Below, one piece after another: positions 54,619-63,454 of a stretch of 64,000 bases of DNA. A model generated the notes under the pieces. It searched no databases, was not told the origin of the DNA, and was given only the letters and a program-made list of their open reading frames with translations. The translations under genes and the position numbers were made by a program. Within the stretch, counting starts at the first letter, position 1; each line of letters opens with the position of its first letter. Origin of the DNA: an uncultured Desulfobulbaceae bacterium (GTDB lineage Bacteria; Desulfobacterota; Desulfobulbia; Desulfobulbales; Desulfobulbaceae); the NCBI GenBank assembly GCA_947259225.1, contig CAMYLK010000008.1:1-64000 (forward strand), read 5' to 3'.

Positions 54619-56547
54619 TTATTTGCTCCTCGCTTTCATTTTGCGAATGACTTTCAGGTTGTCAAGAGATTGCTTGTCAGTTTTATCGTATGATAAAGCC
54701 TGGGCAAGAAATGCTTCAGCCTGGTCGATATCACCCCGCTTATAAGCGAGAAATGCAAGCTCATTTAAAGCTTTAGTACTTGAGGGTAAATCATTAATTA
54801 TATGTTTGAAAACAATTTCAGCTTTGTTAAGTTCCCCGGTTTTTATGAGAGTTTTACCCAGTTCGAATTGTGTCTGTGTACCTTTCCAGTTCTGCTCAAC
54901 TAATTTTTCAAGAATAACAGTGTAATTATTCAGCCGGGAACTGAGTCTGTAAAATTCAGCGAGCATGGCCATATCTTCGACACGCGGCTTGGGATGTGAT
55001 GATGAAATCCTGTCAGGGTCAATTATGGAAACAGATGGCATCTTATTTTGATCAGGTACCCAGAAGGATGCCGCGTAATCCAGGTACACAAGTTTCCAGT
55101 TACCTGTTTTATTTATCCAGGGAAGAATTGCGGCAGCTTCAGGAGACGCGTGCTGCAGCAGCAATCCTTTTATACCGTACCTTTTTGCAAGAACTTGAAA
55201 AGCAGCTGGATTCCCTGCGGCTGATCGTATGAAATTCAGCTCATCGTGATCATATATCTCCCAGCGGCCATCTGTAAGGGGTAGCCTTCGGGGATAACTG
55301 TGGTAAAGGTAAAATCCGCCCAGAAAGTTGGAATTATATACATTGCCGGTAAAATTGATATCATTAAGGAAGTCGGGAAGGTTATGAGGAAAGAGAGAAG
55401 GGGAAACACCCGGGCCGGTACGCGCAGGAAAATTCATGAAATGATGGTATTTCCCGCTTAACGGGAAGACGGCCCAGAGGAAGAGCAGGGGAATAAAAAT
55501 CAATGCAAGTATGTCATCTTTTTTGCGGGTTAAACTGAAGACACCAAGATTTTCAGCAATATATGGCCCGGCAACAATCGCAAATAGTACTATGTTGCGC
55601 CGTCCTGTCAAAGATGCCAGAGCTAGTCCGGTAACGACAAGTAATCTACCAGGATGTATTTTTTTGTTTCTGATGCCAGGAAATAATGACGCCACACTTC
55701 CTGCCAGAAGTAAGAGATAAAACCAGAAGGCAATCCCGGAACGGCTTGCCGGGCCGAAAGTCGGACTCAATTCGCCAAGGACCTTAAGTACGTCAGGAGC
55801 ATTCGGTCCTGCCTCGGTAAAGAGCAGGAAGGCATAACGCCATGATTCCAGCCCATGAGGAGACAGGAACGTCCCCGCAATGACTGCAATAAGATAATAA
55901 CTGTGCCTGGCCAGGATATTTTCTTTTTTACGGATAAGTGTTTCCAGTAAGGCAGAAAACCAGTAACAACCTATCATGAACGGACCTATAACAAAGAGAC
56001 CGTGGCTGTTTGTCCAGATTGACTGGCTGATTATAAGGATGATAACGGTTGGAAATATTCTCCTGCTGTGTGTCATCATGAACCAGTAATAAAAAGAAAT
56101 CATGATGATAGTCACAAGTTCCGGTCTGGCAATAAATCTTTCAGTACATGCCATTGACACTGCAAACATCAAGATTAGACTGAGTTTACGCCCGCTGAAC
56201 TGTCTGGATGAAAGATATGTGAAAAGGAAGGTAACGCCCCAGATAATCAGCACAAAGACTTGAACCCCGTTCATACCGGCAAGTCGATGGGCAATAGCAA
56301 TTAACACCTGAAAAAACCAGTGAGAGTCAAAGTAGGGCCGACCTTGTCCTGCCAGGGTGTAGATATCTGTTTCCGGAACCGAGAGCCTCTCCAGAATGTC
56401 ATTACCTATGATGACATGCCACCAGATGTCATAGGAGTATATTTCGTTGAACAGGAAGATGAATATTACAGCTAAGGCAGAAAAAAAGAGTAGCAGGGAA
56501 GCTTTGGTCCATGATTGAACTGGATCGATTTGTACACTGATATTCAT
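54619..56547 (-). CDS. polytopic membrane protein with C-terminal TPRs, GT-C-like (copy 2)
   Basis: A 642-aa paralog of the 51081 gene. It has the same first-loop motif YDIWWHVIIGNDILERLSVP. Around ten hydrophobic segments follow, then a soluble part (FTGNVYNSNFLGGFYLYHS) and at least two TPRs (GELNKAEIVFKHIINDLP). The pair flanks the GT2 gene on the same strand. It probably transfers sugars from lipid carriers in the periplasm (inference from fold layout). Confidence 0.75.
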   Translation of the reverse strand: MNISVQIDPVQSWTKASLLLFFSALAVIFIFLFNEIYSYDIWWHVIIGNDILERLSVPETDIYTLAGQGRPYFDSHWFFQVLIAIAHRLAGMNGVQVFVLIIWGVTFLFTYLSSRQFSGRKLSLILMFAVSMACTERFIARPELVTIIMISFYYWFMMTHSRRIFPTVIILIISQSIWTNSHGLFVIGPFMIGCYWFSALLETLIRKKENILARHSYYLIAVIAGTFLSPHGLESWRYAFLLFTEAGPNAPDVLKVLGELSPTFGPASRSGIAFWFYLLLLAGSVASLFPGIRNKKIHPGRLLVVTGLALASLTGRRNIVLFAIVAGPYIAENLGVFSLTRKKDDILALIFIPLLFLWAVFPLSGKYHHFMNFPARTGPGVSPSLFPHNLPDFLNDINFTGNVYNSNFLGGFYLYHSYPRRLPLTDGRWEIYDHDELNFIRSAAGNPAAFQVLAKRYGIKGLLLQHASPEAAAILPWINKTGNWKLVYLDYAASFWVPDQNKMPSVSIIDPDRISSSHPKPRVEDMAMLAEFYRLSSRLNNYTVILEKLVEQNWKGTQTQFELGKTLIKTGELNKAEIVFKHIINDLPSSTKALNELAFLAYKRGDIDQAEAFLAQALSYDKTDKQSLDNLKVIRKMKARSK

Positions 56548-56552
56548 GGCTG

Positions 56553-58244
56553 TCAGCGATTGACGCGATAGATCTGAAAAGTCTCTACAGGAACAACCCG
56601 CGCAAAACCCAAAGGAAGTGGCCCCCAGAAATGGCAGTAAAACCCTCCAATAGCACGCCTGCTGAATGGCCTTATTGGCATATCAGTGTGGAAATCACGA
56701 GTGGCAATGCCAGTCATCCTCGAAAGAAGAATTGAACTTGGACTCCATAACCTTGGCATTTCAGGAATGACAATAAGATCACCTGCTTGAGGATCGTTGT
56801 TTGTGGCTGTCAGGTAAATGGCACCTGCTTTGTTCATGTAGTAACGCATTCCCCATTCGCCAATATACCATACATTGAATGTATTTTTTTTCAGTTGTCT
56901 GGTGATTTTTACTTCCTCGGCAAAAGACCTGTAACTGTCTGCATAATCATAATCTGCTTTAGCGCTTACAAAACCCAGCAATACGGATAAGAGGAGAACA
57001 GCCCATGCCGCTTTTGATAAAAAAACGGCATGGGATTCAAGTGATATCTCAAAATAGATAAACAGAAACAGCGGTAGTAAAGCAGGTAAAATATAACGTA
57101 CCGCGGCAAAAGGAAAAATTAAGGTTACTGCCAGAAAAAACAAACTGTGCCAGGTTATCAGAAATAATGCCCTGTAATGGGATTGTTTACTACGAATCTG
57201 TGAGGTGAGGGTGAAGTAGAAATGCCAGATAATTCCGCACCCTGTTGTCAGGTAAATTGTATATAAAATTTTTTGACTGACAGGAAGTGAGGTGAAAAGC
57301 AGTACATATAAAATGACAGGAGCGGAAAAAAAAACCATTGCCAAGATAAGGTGAATACGTTTTTTACTGGTAATCATGTAGAGAATAATGAGAGGAAAAG
57401 AGGAAAGTCCTGTAGCTGCAATATTAAATAAGACTTTATCGCCCCACAGTTTCCAGCCCATGCCCATTTGTATGTGACCGGCAATATTTTCACTTTTCAT
57501 TTTAGATTGGAGTAAAGGAAAAATATCATACAGGATAAAGATAGCGATCAGCCATGCAGCAAGAATGACAAGGGGCAGGGCAAGGGGAAGCAGACTGCTT
57601 GGAAAATTTCTTTTTTGGGAAACAACTGCATATACGGCGAGTGGAAAAAGAAATAACACTGACTGGTAAGCTGTGAAGATTGATAGTGTAAGAAAAAAAG
57701 CACTCATAATTGAAGCTTCCCACCCACCTCTGTCAAGCCACCTCATGTAAAGCCCCATGCCAAGAAGGGCCATTGACAGGGCCGGTACATCAGTCATCAG
57801 ATTGTGGGCATTAATAATATATGCGGGAGTGGTTAAGAAAAATATAATCAGCCATATGTGATTACCGTTATTGTTAGACAAAACCCTGCAGAGCTCTCTG
57901 ACACCGAAGAGTGAAAACAGGGTGAACATGCTGAAGAGTGCATGGTAAGCAATATAATTGTCATTAAAAAGCAACCTGGCAATTTTCAAGAAGTAGGGGA
58001 TGAGAACAGGATGGGTTGATTCAAAAGGTACCATGTTCTGCAAAACACGGCCGGCAAAATAAACATCTGTTGGTGCAGAAATAAAAGGATTCCAGTGGAT
58101 CATCCCTGAAAGCGTGATAAATGCAAAATCATCAATATGCAGCGCTTTGTTCAGAAAGGGTACATGGATTGCTGCGACAAGTAATAAAAACCACCAGAGT
58201 CCGGTACCTGTTAACCTGGAAACTTTTTTTTCAGGAGTGTGCAT
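56553..58244 (-). CDS. polytopic GT-C/GT39-like glycosyltransferase
   Basis: A 563-aa protein with about ten to twelve membrane segments. After the first helix comes ALHIDDFAFITLS, in the position of the catalytic acidic residues of GT-C enzymes such as ArnT/PMT, and later ESTHPVLIPYFLKIARLLF. It has no TPR domain. It sits directly behind the 54619 gene (5 bp gap), so the two are likely co-translated. Sugar donor and acceptor are unknown. Confidence 0.78.
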   Translation of the reverse strand: MHTPEKKVSRLTGTGLWWFLLLVAAIHVPFLNKALHIDDFAFITLSGMIHWNPFISAPTDVYFAGRVLQNMVPFESTHPVLIPYFLKIARLLFNDNYIAYHALFSMFTLFSLFGVRELCRVLSNNNGNHIWLIIFFLTTPAYIINAHNLMTDVPALSMALLGMGLYMRWLDRGGWEASIMSAFFLTLSIFTAYQSVLFLFPLAVYAVVSQKRNFPSSLLPLALPLVILAAWLIAIFILYDIFPLLQSKMKSENIAGHIQMGMGWKLWGDKVLFNIAATGLSSFPLIILYMITSKKRIHLILAMVFFSAPVILYVLLFTSLPVSQKILYTIYLTTGCGIIWHFYFTLTSQIRSKQSHYRALFLITWHSLFFLAVTLIFPFAAVRYILPALLPLFLFIYFEISLESHAVFLSKAAWAVLLLSVLLGFVSAKADYDYADSYRSFAEEVKITRQLKKNTFNVWYIGEWGMRYYMNKAGAIYLTATNNDPQAGDLIVIPEMPRLWSPSSILLSRMTGIATRDFHTDMPIRPFSRRAIGGFYCHFWGPLPLGFARVVPVETFQIYRVNR

Positions 58245-58303
58245 GCAGTAATAAATCCTGTATGGATACTGGTAATGTACAAATTCTGTGAAAACGGTTC
58301 AGG

Positions 58304-59446
58304 TCAGGTTTGATAAAATTCAAGTATTGCATCAGTTACGTGTTGAACCTGTTCATCAGTCATCTCGTAAAACAAGGGAAGACGGAGCAGACGCTGACTG
58401 ATATCTTCTGTTATTTTTAGATTGCCGCTTATTCTGCCATACTTAACTCCGGCAGGTGACGAATGCAGTGGAATATAGTGAAAAACGGAAGCTATATTCT
58501 TTTTCTTGAGGTGTTCAATCAACTTCCGCCGTTCATCAAAAGAAGCGGTTATTACATAGAACAGATGACCGTTAGCGGATGCGTCTTCGTCAATAAACGG
58601 AAGTCGGACCACCCCCTTCTGGACAAGTGGTTCAAGCAAATTGAAATATAAGGTGAAAGTATGACGCCTTTTTTTTATAATCCTGTCAGCTTCCTCAAGC
58701 TGAGCTGAAAGAAACGCGGCTATCATTTCGCTTGGAAGATACGAGGAGCCGACATCAACCCAAGTGTATTTATCGACCTCTCCGCGGAAGAATTTTCTTC
58801 TGTTCGTCCCTTTTTCCCAGACTATTTCTGTCCTCTCAACAAGGGAATCATCATTCACCAGAAGGGCACCGCCTTCACCACTGATGATGTTTTTTGTTTC
58901 ATGAAAGCTGAGGGTACCAAGATGGCCGATGGAGCCCAGATAGCGCCCCTTGTATGTTGAGAGTAGCGCCTGGGCCGCATCTTCAATAACACATATGTTT
59001 TTTGCTTCAGCAATTTCTGATATTTCATCCATGGCACAGGGGACGCCGGCATAGTGTACCGGGACAACGGCTTTGGTGCGACCTGTCACAGCTTTTTCAA
59101 TGAGGTTTTCATCAATGTTCAGTGTATCCGCCCGTATATCGACAAAAACAGGAACTGCCCCTCGCAGGACAAACGCGTTTGCTGTTGAAACAAACGTGAA
59201 TGAAGGCAGTATCACTTCATCACCGGGTTGTATATCACAGAGAATAGCTGCCATTTCCAAGGCAGCGGTACAAGAATGGGTCAGAAAAGCCCTGTTACAT
59301 CCAAGTGTACTTTCAAGCCAGTTCTGACAGTATTTTGTAAACTGCCCATCTCCGGAAAGAACCTTGTTCTCTAAAACAGCCCTTGCAATGTTGAATAGTT
59401 CTTTGCCTACAATAAACGGTTGATTAAAGGGAATTAATTTGCTCAT
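58304..59446 (-). CDS. wecE: dTDP-4-keto-6-deoxyhexose aminotransferase (WecE/RffA-like)
   Basis: This PLP enzyme makes dTDP-4-amino-4,6-dideoxygalactose for surface polysaccharides. The ATG at 59446 is preferred; the ORF-track start three bases further is a TTG. Seen are LSGDGQFTKYCQNWLE, the substrate-binding SCTAALEMAA, EDAAQALLSTYKG, and the Schiff-base lysine in LSFHETKNIISGEGGAL, which matches WecE closely. It overlaps the stop of the SMR gene by one base. Confidence 0.87.
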   Translation of the reverse strand: MSKLIPFNQPFIVGKELFNIARAVLENKVLSGDGQFTKYCQNWLESTLGCNRAFLTHSCTAALEMAAILCDIQPGDEVILPSFTFVSTANAFVLRGAVPVFVDIRADTLNIDENLIEKAVTGRTKAVVPVHYAGVPCAMDEISEIAEAKNICVIEDAAQALLSTYKGRYLGSIGHLGTLSFHETKNIISGEGGALLVNDDSLVERTEIVWEKGTNRRKFFRGEVDKYTWVDVGSSYLPSEMIAAFLSAQLEEADRIIKKRRHTFTLYFNLLEPLVQKGVVRLPFIDEDASANGHLFYVITASFDERRKLIEHLKKKNIASVFHYIPLHSSPAGVKYGRISGNLKITEDISQRLLRLPLFYEMTDEQVQHVTDAILEFYQT

Positions 59447-59811
59447 CAAATGCTCTTGCTTGTAATTATTATGCCTGAAACTATGAGTAATATGCCGAAA
59501 ATTTTATGACCGGTAAGGGGTTCTTTGAATAGAATAACCGATAAAATCAGGACGAACACGAAAGCCAGGCTCATAAATGGATAGGCAAAGCTCAAGTCAA
59601 ATTTTGTCATAGCAGCCATCCAGAAAAAAGATGCTATAAAAGCGGCAGCAAAAGCTGATAAGATGAACGGATCAAGCAGCACATGAAAAAGAAATTTTAT
59701 TTTTTCGAGCATGAGATCAGGAAGCTGTCCATACTTTCCTATGCGCCATTTAATGATCAGCTGGCCATAGACAGTAAAGAAAATTGTTCCAAAGATATAC
59801 AGGTATCCCAT
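59446..59811 (-). CDS. SMR/EamA-type membrane protein (ArnE/F-like flippase candidate)
   Basis: A 121-aa protein with four membrane helices. The ORF-track start (59823) is a TTG; ATG at 59811 gives MGYLYIFGTIFFTVYGQLII. The final segments FDLSFAYPFMSLAFVFVLIL and HKIFGILLIVSGIIIT match the SMR fold. In the ArnE/F subgroup such proteins flip undecaprenyl-phosphate-aminosugars. With wecE and the GT2 enzyme next door this role fits, but drug export cannot be excluded. Confidence 0.75.
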   Translation of the reverse strand: MGYLYIFGTIFFTVYGQLIIKWRIGKYGQLPDLMLEKIKFLFHVLLDPFILSAFAAAFIASFFWMAAMTKFDLSFAYPFMSLAFVFVLILSVILFKEPLTGHKIFGILLIVSGIIITSKSI

Positions 59812-59823
59812 TCTGCTATACAA

Positions 59824-60169
59824 ATTTATTGTATGTTATAATAAACAGTTGATCTCATAATTTCAATTTATACGAAAAATTCGTGTTTGAGCTTTAGTGC
59901 CAGAAAAAAATATCCAGTCCTGCAAGATGCAGTTAATATTTTTTACCTGTTTGATCCATATAATATACGAGCTACAATTAATAGATTTAGACAGCCGCTA
60001 CGGAAAACACGATTCATAAGCATGTCGAAATTTTTTCCATTTTTATGTCAACTGTACTTTGTGCAAGGGTTTTATTCATACACTGCAAGCCCTTGTAAAT
60101 TAGAACTAATGTGAATGGTTCTGAATTGGAGAATGGCATATCCTCCCATATAAGACGCTATATTCATAG
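59824..60169. other. intergenic region, no gene seen
   Basis: This 346-bp AT-rich stretch separates the SMR gene from the metallophosphoesterase, both on the minus strand. It includes an imperfect dyad TGCAAGGG...CCCTTGTA around 60062-60097 that could end the transcript coming from 60170. No coding frame is convincing. It marks the change from the older glycan module to the AT-richer operon. Confidence 0.45.
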
Positions 60170-60847
60170 CTACACTCCCCTAATTTTCGCTCCAATTCTT
60201 TCTCCAATTGTGAGATTAGCATAAATGTATTCTTCGAACCCTGCCTTTGCCATCTCTCTCTGCATTCCCAAGACATCATATTCAATGCGATGCAATAAAA
60301 ATTTTTTATGATTCCAAATTGCAAACGATGCTTTTGGATCGCCATCTCGAGGTTGCCCAACCGAACCTGGATTGCAATATGTCTTTAAACCACCGGACCA
60401 AATACATGGAACATGCGTATGGCCAGAAGAAAAAAATGTGCCGGGGAGATTGATGAAATATTCCTTGGAAGGTATGACATACTCATCCAGATAATCATTC
60501 CATCCACCATGTACAATTTCCAATCCATCGATTTGTGCCTTGGTAGTCAATGCTCCAAGCCAGTCAAGATTAACACGAGTAATTATATCTCTCTGATAAT
60601 CCAAACAAAGATTTGCACTTTTCGATCGTGGACATTCCTCATTATTTACCAAATATCGATCATGATTACCCATCAGAGAGAAGATATTGTTCTCTCGTAG
60701 AAGATCACAACACTCATTAATTTGACAATAATATCCGCCAATATCACCAAGACAAATTACCTCGTCCACTCCAATGCGGTCCAACTCATTAAGTACTGCT
60801 GAGAGTGCAAAAAAATTGCCATGAATATCAGAAATGATCCCGATCAT
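60170..60847 (-). CDS. YfcE/MJ0936-type metallophosphoesterase
   Basis: A 225-aa calcineurin-like phosphoesterase with all metal-binding motifs: ISDIHGNFFAL, LGDIGGYY, LMGNHDRY, HGGWNDYLD and SSGHTHVPC. Its substrate could be a sugar phosphate or phosphodiester; nothing in the sequence says which. It overlaps the ATP-grasp gene by 20 bp, so it belongs to the AT-rich operon. Confidence 0.88.
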   Translation of the reverse strand: MIGIISDIHGNFFALSAVLNELDRIGVDEVICLGDIGGYYCQINECCDLLRENNIFSLMGNHDRYLVNNEECPRSKSANLCLDYQRDIITRVNLDWLGALTTKAQIDGLEIVHGGWNDYLDEYVIPSKEYFINLPGTFFSSGHTHVPCIWSGGLKTYCNPGSVGQPRDGDPKASFAIWNHKKFLLHRIEYDVLGMQREMAKAGFEEYIYANLTIGERIGAKIRGV

Positions 60848-61799
60848 AAATTACATGATCCTCAATGAAACGTGCTGCAAAACCGGAGGTGACAACCGGT
60901 TGCACCACTTTCTTTTTCATAAGAAAGAATTGAACACACATTTCTGCTTCATTATATCCAAACAACGTCCTTATTGAAGTTGTGCTGGATATACGCGGAT
61001 TTATTTCCAGCAGATACCAATTGTCACCTTCTTTACGAAACTGCAAATTTGTTGGCCCCACTGGCTTGAAATGTGAACATAATGCATAAACAGCCTGGTC
61101 AAGTCTATCGTCTTGTCGAACCCAGGCCTTTGCTGTAGAGCCATCTGAAGCCAATTTCCGCTGGAGGGCAATAGATGCACATACACTCCCTGTGCCATCT
61201 CCAAAAACAGCAACAGTATACTCCTCTTCATCAGTTCCGATAATCGGCTGAGCTAATAGTTCCGTCCCTAGTTTTTCACATGCCACAAGAAAATCTGCTT
61301 TATTATATACGCGTACCAACCCTTTAGAAGCATAACTTTGCCTAGGTTTTAAAATAAACGGCAGGCTAAGCTTCTCTGCCAAGCTATCGAATTCTCCTTC
61401 CAGGTACGAAGGAATTCTAGTCTCACTGTTTATATTTTTAAGTTCCTGGTGCATTAACCATTTGTCACGAGTGAGGTTGACAAGTCGTTGATCATTGAGA
61501 GCAACTCGTACATTCAATCTAGCAAACAGGTCCCGATGATCTGAAAAATAGTGTAAATCTTGCTCAATTCCAGGAATTACCAAATCAATTTTATTTTCAA
61601 CAAGAGTATTTTCGAGCCAATCACTATAGAAATCATTAGAGGTAAAAGGTGCCAAAACAAAATGATCAACCCATGCCTGTCCAACCGCATCTGAGAATAT
61701 ATCCGCACCAATTAATCGAATATCTTGATCCATTTTACGTAACGACCGTAGTATGCCATAACCTATAATCGCCCCAACACCTGTTACCAAAACATTCAT
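60828..61799 (-). CDS. ATP-grasp ligase (CarB/PylC-like)
   Basis: A 323-aa protein with the N-terminal Rossmann-like domain MNVLVTGVGAIIGYGILRSL and an ATP-grasp core: LPFILKPRQSYASKGLV for nucleotide binding, and the metal-binding LLEINPRISSTTSIR. Such enzymes ligate a carboxylate to an amine or similar nucleophile. Position in a polysaccharide-type operon suggests amino-acid decoration of a glycan or a small-metabolite step (inference). The start overlaps the SDR stop (ATGA). Confidence 0.82.
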   Translation of the reverse strand: MNVLVTGVGAIIGYGILRSLRKMDQDIRLIGADIFSDAVGQAWVDHFVLAPFTSNDFYSDWLENTLVENKIDLVIPGIEQDLHYFSDHRDLFARLNVRVALNDQRLVNLTRDKWLMHQELKNINSETRIPSYLEGEFDSLAEKLSLPFILKPRQSYASKGLVRVYNKADFLVACEKLGTELLAQPIIGTDEEEYTVAVFGDGTGSVCASIALQRKLASDGSTAKAWVRQDDRLDQAVYALCSHFKPVGPTNLQFRKEGDNWYLLEINPRISSTTSIRTLFGYNEAEMCVQFFLMKKKVVQPVVTSGFAARFIEDHVIYDRDHF

Positions 61800-62659
61800 G
61801 ATATCATTTCTCGATATTTTTTAATCAGTCGAATTCCTTCTAACAGGCTAACGGAAGGTTGAAATCCAATTTTTTTGTATAATTCATTACTTGAAATTGA
61901 TGGCAAATCAGGAATATCAGGTTTGTTTGTTAAAAAATGGACTTTTCCGTTTTGTCGAAACACGTGATACGCTAATCTGGCTATTTCACTTATTTGTACA
62001 TGCTTCTGGGCTACGCAGTTATAAACTCCTGTAATTTTATTTTGAATTACCCTGCTGATTATTTCTGAAAAATCATCAAGATACAAATAATTCCTTAAGG
62101 CATCATTATTCCCGAAAAAAAATATATCCTCACCTTTTTGTGCTCGATCAATGATAAAAAAAAAGAGCCCCTGATGAGTTCTACATTTGCTTTCTGAGTC
62201 ATAAAGTTGAGAGGGACGTAATATTGTCAATGGTATATCAAACATATTACAGTAAAGCTGAGACAGGTCTTCTGCGTGACGTTTTGACAAGGAATAAATA
62301 TTGTAATAGGGGTCTCCTGGCCGATAGAGGGCAGAAATTGTAGATATGAGCAACAAATGATTGGCTTTTACGGCCTCAACTAAACGACATATCCTCAAAG
62401 AACCAATAGCATTAACAATTTCTGTTCTAATAATATCATCCTCACTATTACCGCCAAAATCTGCTGCTGCGTGGATTACCACATCTATTTTCAAATTATT
62501 TAAAGATTTAAAATTTGATGAATTTAAATCAAAATAAAAATCTGATTTTTGTCTTCCAGCATAATAAACCTTGTTTTCCTCCTCGAGTAGACACCCAACA
62601 GAACGGCCAACTGTTGATGTGCTTCCTATAATTAAGATTTTTTTTCCTTGAAGTACCAT
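61796..62659 (-). CDS. extended SDR / NAD-dependent sugar epimerase-dehydratase
   Basis: A 287-aa protein from the ATG at 62659; the track's 62671 start is TTG. The NAD-binding loop is IIGSTSTVGRSVG, an unusual form of GxxGxxG with one Gly replaced by Ser/Thr. The catalytic YxxxK is YSLSKRHAEDL. FFGNNDALRNYLYLDDFSEII is the standard segment before the sugar site. Likely a nucleotide-sugar reductase or epimerase. Confidence 0.83.
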   Translation of the reverse strand: MVLQGKKILIIGSTSTVGRSVGCLLEEENKVYYAGRQKSDFYFDLNSSNFKSLNNLKIDVVIHAAADFGGNSEDDIIRTEIVNAIGSLRICRLVEAVKANHLLLISTISALYRPGDPYYNIYSLSKRHAEDLSQLYCNMFDIPLTILRPSQLYDSESKCRTHQGLFFFIIDRAQKGEDIFFFGNNDALRNYLYLDDFSEIISRVIQNKITGVYNCVAQKHVQISEIARLAYHVFRQNGKVHFLTNKPDIPDLPSISSNELYKKIGFQPSVSLLEGIRLIKKYREMIS

Positions 62660-62674
62660 GTCATTCAACAAGCC

Positions 62675-63400
62675 CTAAACAACGGTAGCCTCCATTAAGA
62701 TACCGGTGCATAATTCAGGATATTTGATCCCCACCTTTAACATGGCATGAAGTATTTTCTCGTCCAGATCCAATAATTTTATTTGATTTGTAGTTATTGG
62801 TTTAAGAAAAAGGCCTTCAAAAGATTTGACAGTTAAACCACATTTCTGGGCAATAAAATTCAGACTATCCAAATTGAAATATCTTTTATGACCCAATTGC
62901 AGGTCGGCTTCGGATAATTGATCAAGTTCATCAAGCAAGCCAGCTTCATAGCCAAATCTTCTATTTAAGGCATCAGAATTTGGAACAGTTATAAATAAGC
63001 TGGATTCGGGTTTTAGATATTGTATATATTTATTAATAAGTAAAACAGGATCATCTACATGCTCTAAAACAAATCCCATTACAATATTGTCAAACTTGTC
63101 CTCACTGTCATAAGTTTCAAAGCGATCATGAATTATATCGATAGAAACATCGTAATTTTGGCGAAGAAAATTTTCAATAATTTGCTCCGATCCTTCTATA
63201 ATTCTATAATGACTAATTTTCTGTGAATTTAAAAAATACTGAATAGTATGCCCGTGACCTAACCCTAATTCTAAGAGTGAACCGTCGTTGATTTTTTTTA
63301 ATATTCTCTGAGGATACCATTGCAAAATGAGTCTATTGTCTAACGAATAAAGAAAATCATTGTCATATGCTTCAACATAATCATCAAGATTTTCATTCAT
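62675..63400 (-). CDS. class I SAM-dependent methyltransferase
   Basis: A 241-aa protein with the SAM-binding motif SLLELGLGHGHTIQYFL and a Methyltransf_11-like middle (FDNIVMGFVLEHVDDPVLLI). The C-terminal part (KRYFNLDSLNFIAQKCGL) is usual for sugar or lipid O-/C-methylases. It is 15 bp upstream of the SDR start. Codons here are noticeably AT-rich. Confidence 0.82.
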   Translation of the reverse strand: MNENLDDYVEAYDNDFLYSLDNRLILQWYPQRILKKINDGSLLELGLGHGHTIQYFLNSQKISHYRIIEGSEQIIENFLRQNYDVSIDIIHDRFETYDSEDKFDNIVMGFVLEHVDDPVLLINKYIQYLKPESSLFITVPNSDALNRRFGYEAGLLDELDQLSEADLQLGHKRYFNLDSLNFIAQKCGLTVKSFEGLFLKPITTNQIKLLDLDEKILHAMLKVGIKYPELCTGILMEATVV

Positions 63401-63454
63401 CGATCACCCCTTAACAATTCGTAATCATTCATATTTCTTCAATGTCAATAAGTT

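Noticed and set aside
54508-54693. Plus-strand ORF of 61 aa between the GT2 and copy 2 GT-C genes
   Set aside because: It overlaps the 3' end of the GT-C-like gene and lacks a ribosome site or recognisable sequence; the 295-bp gap appears non-coding.
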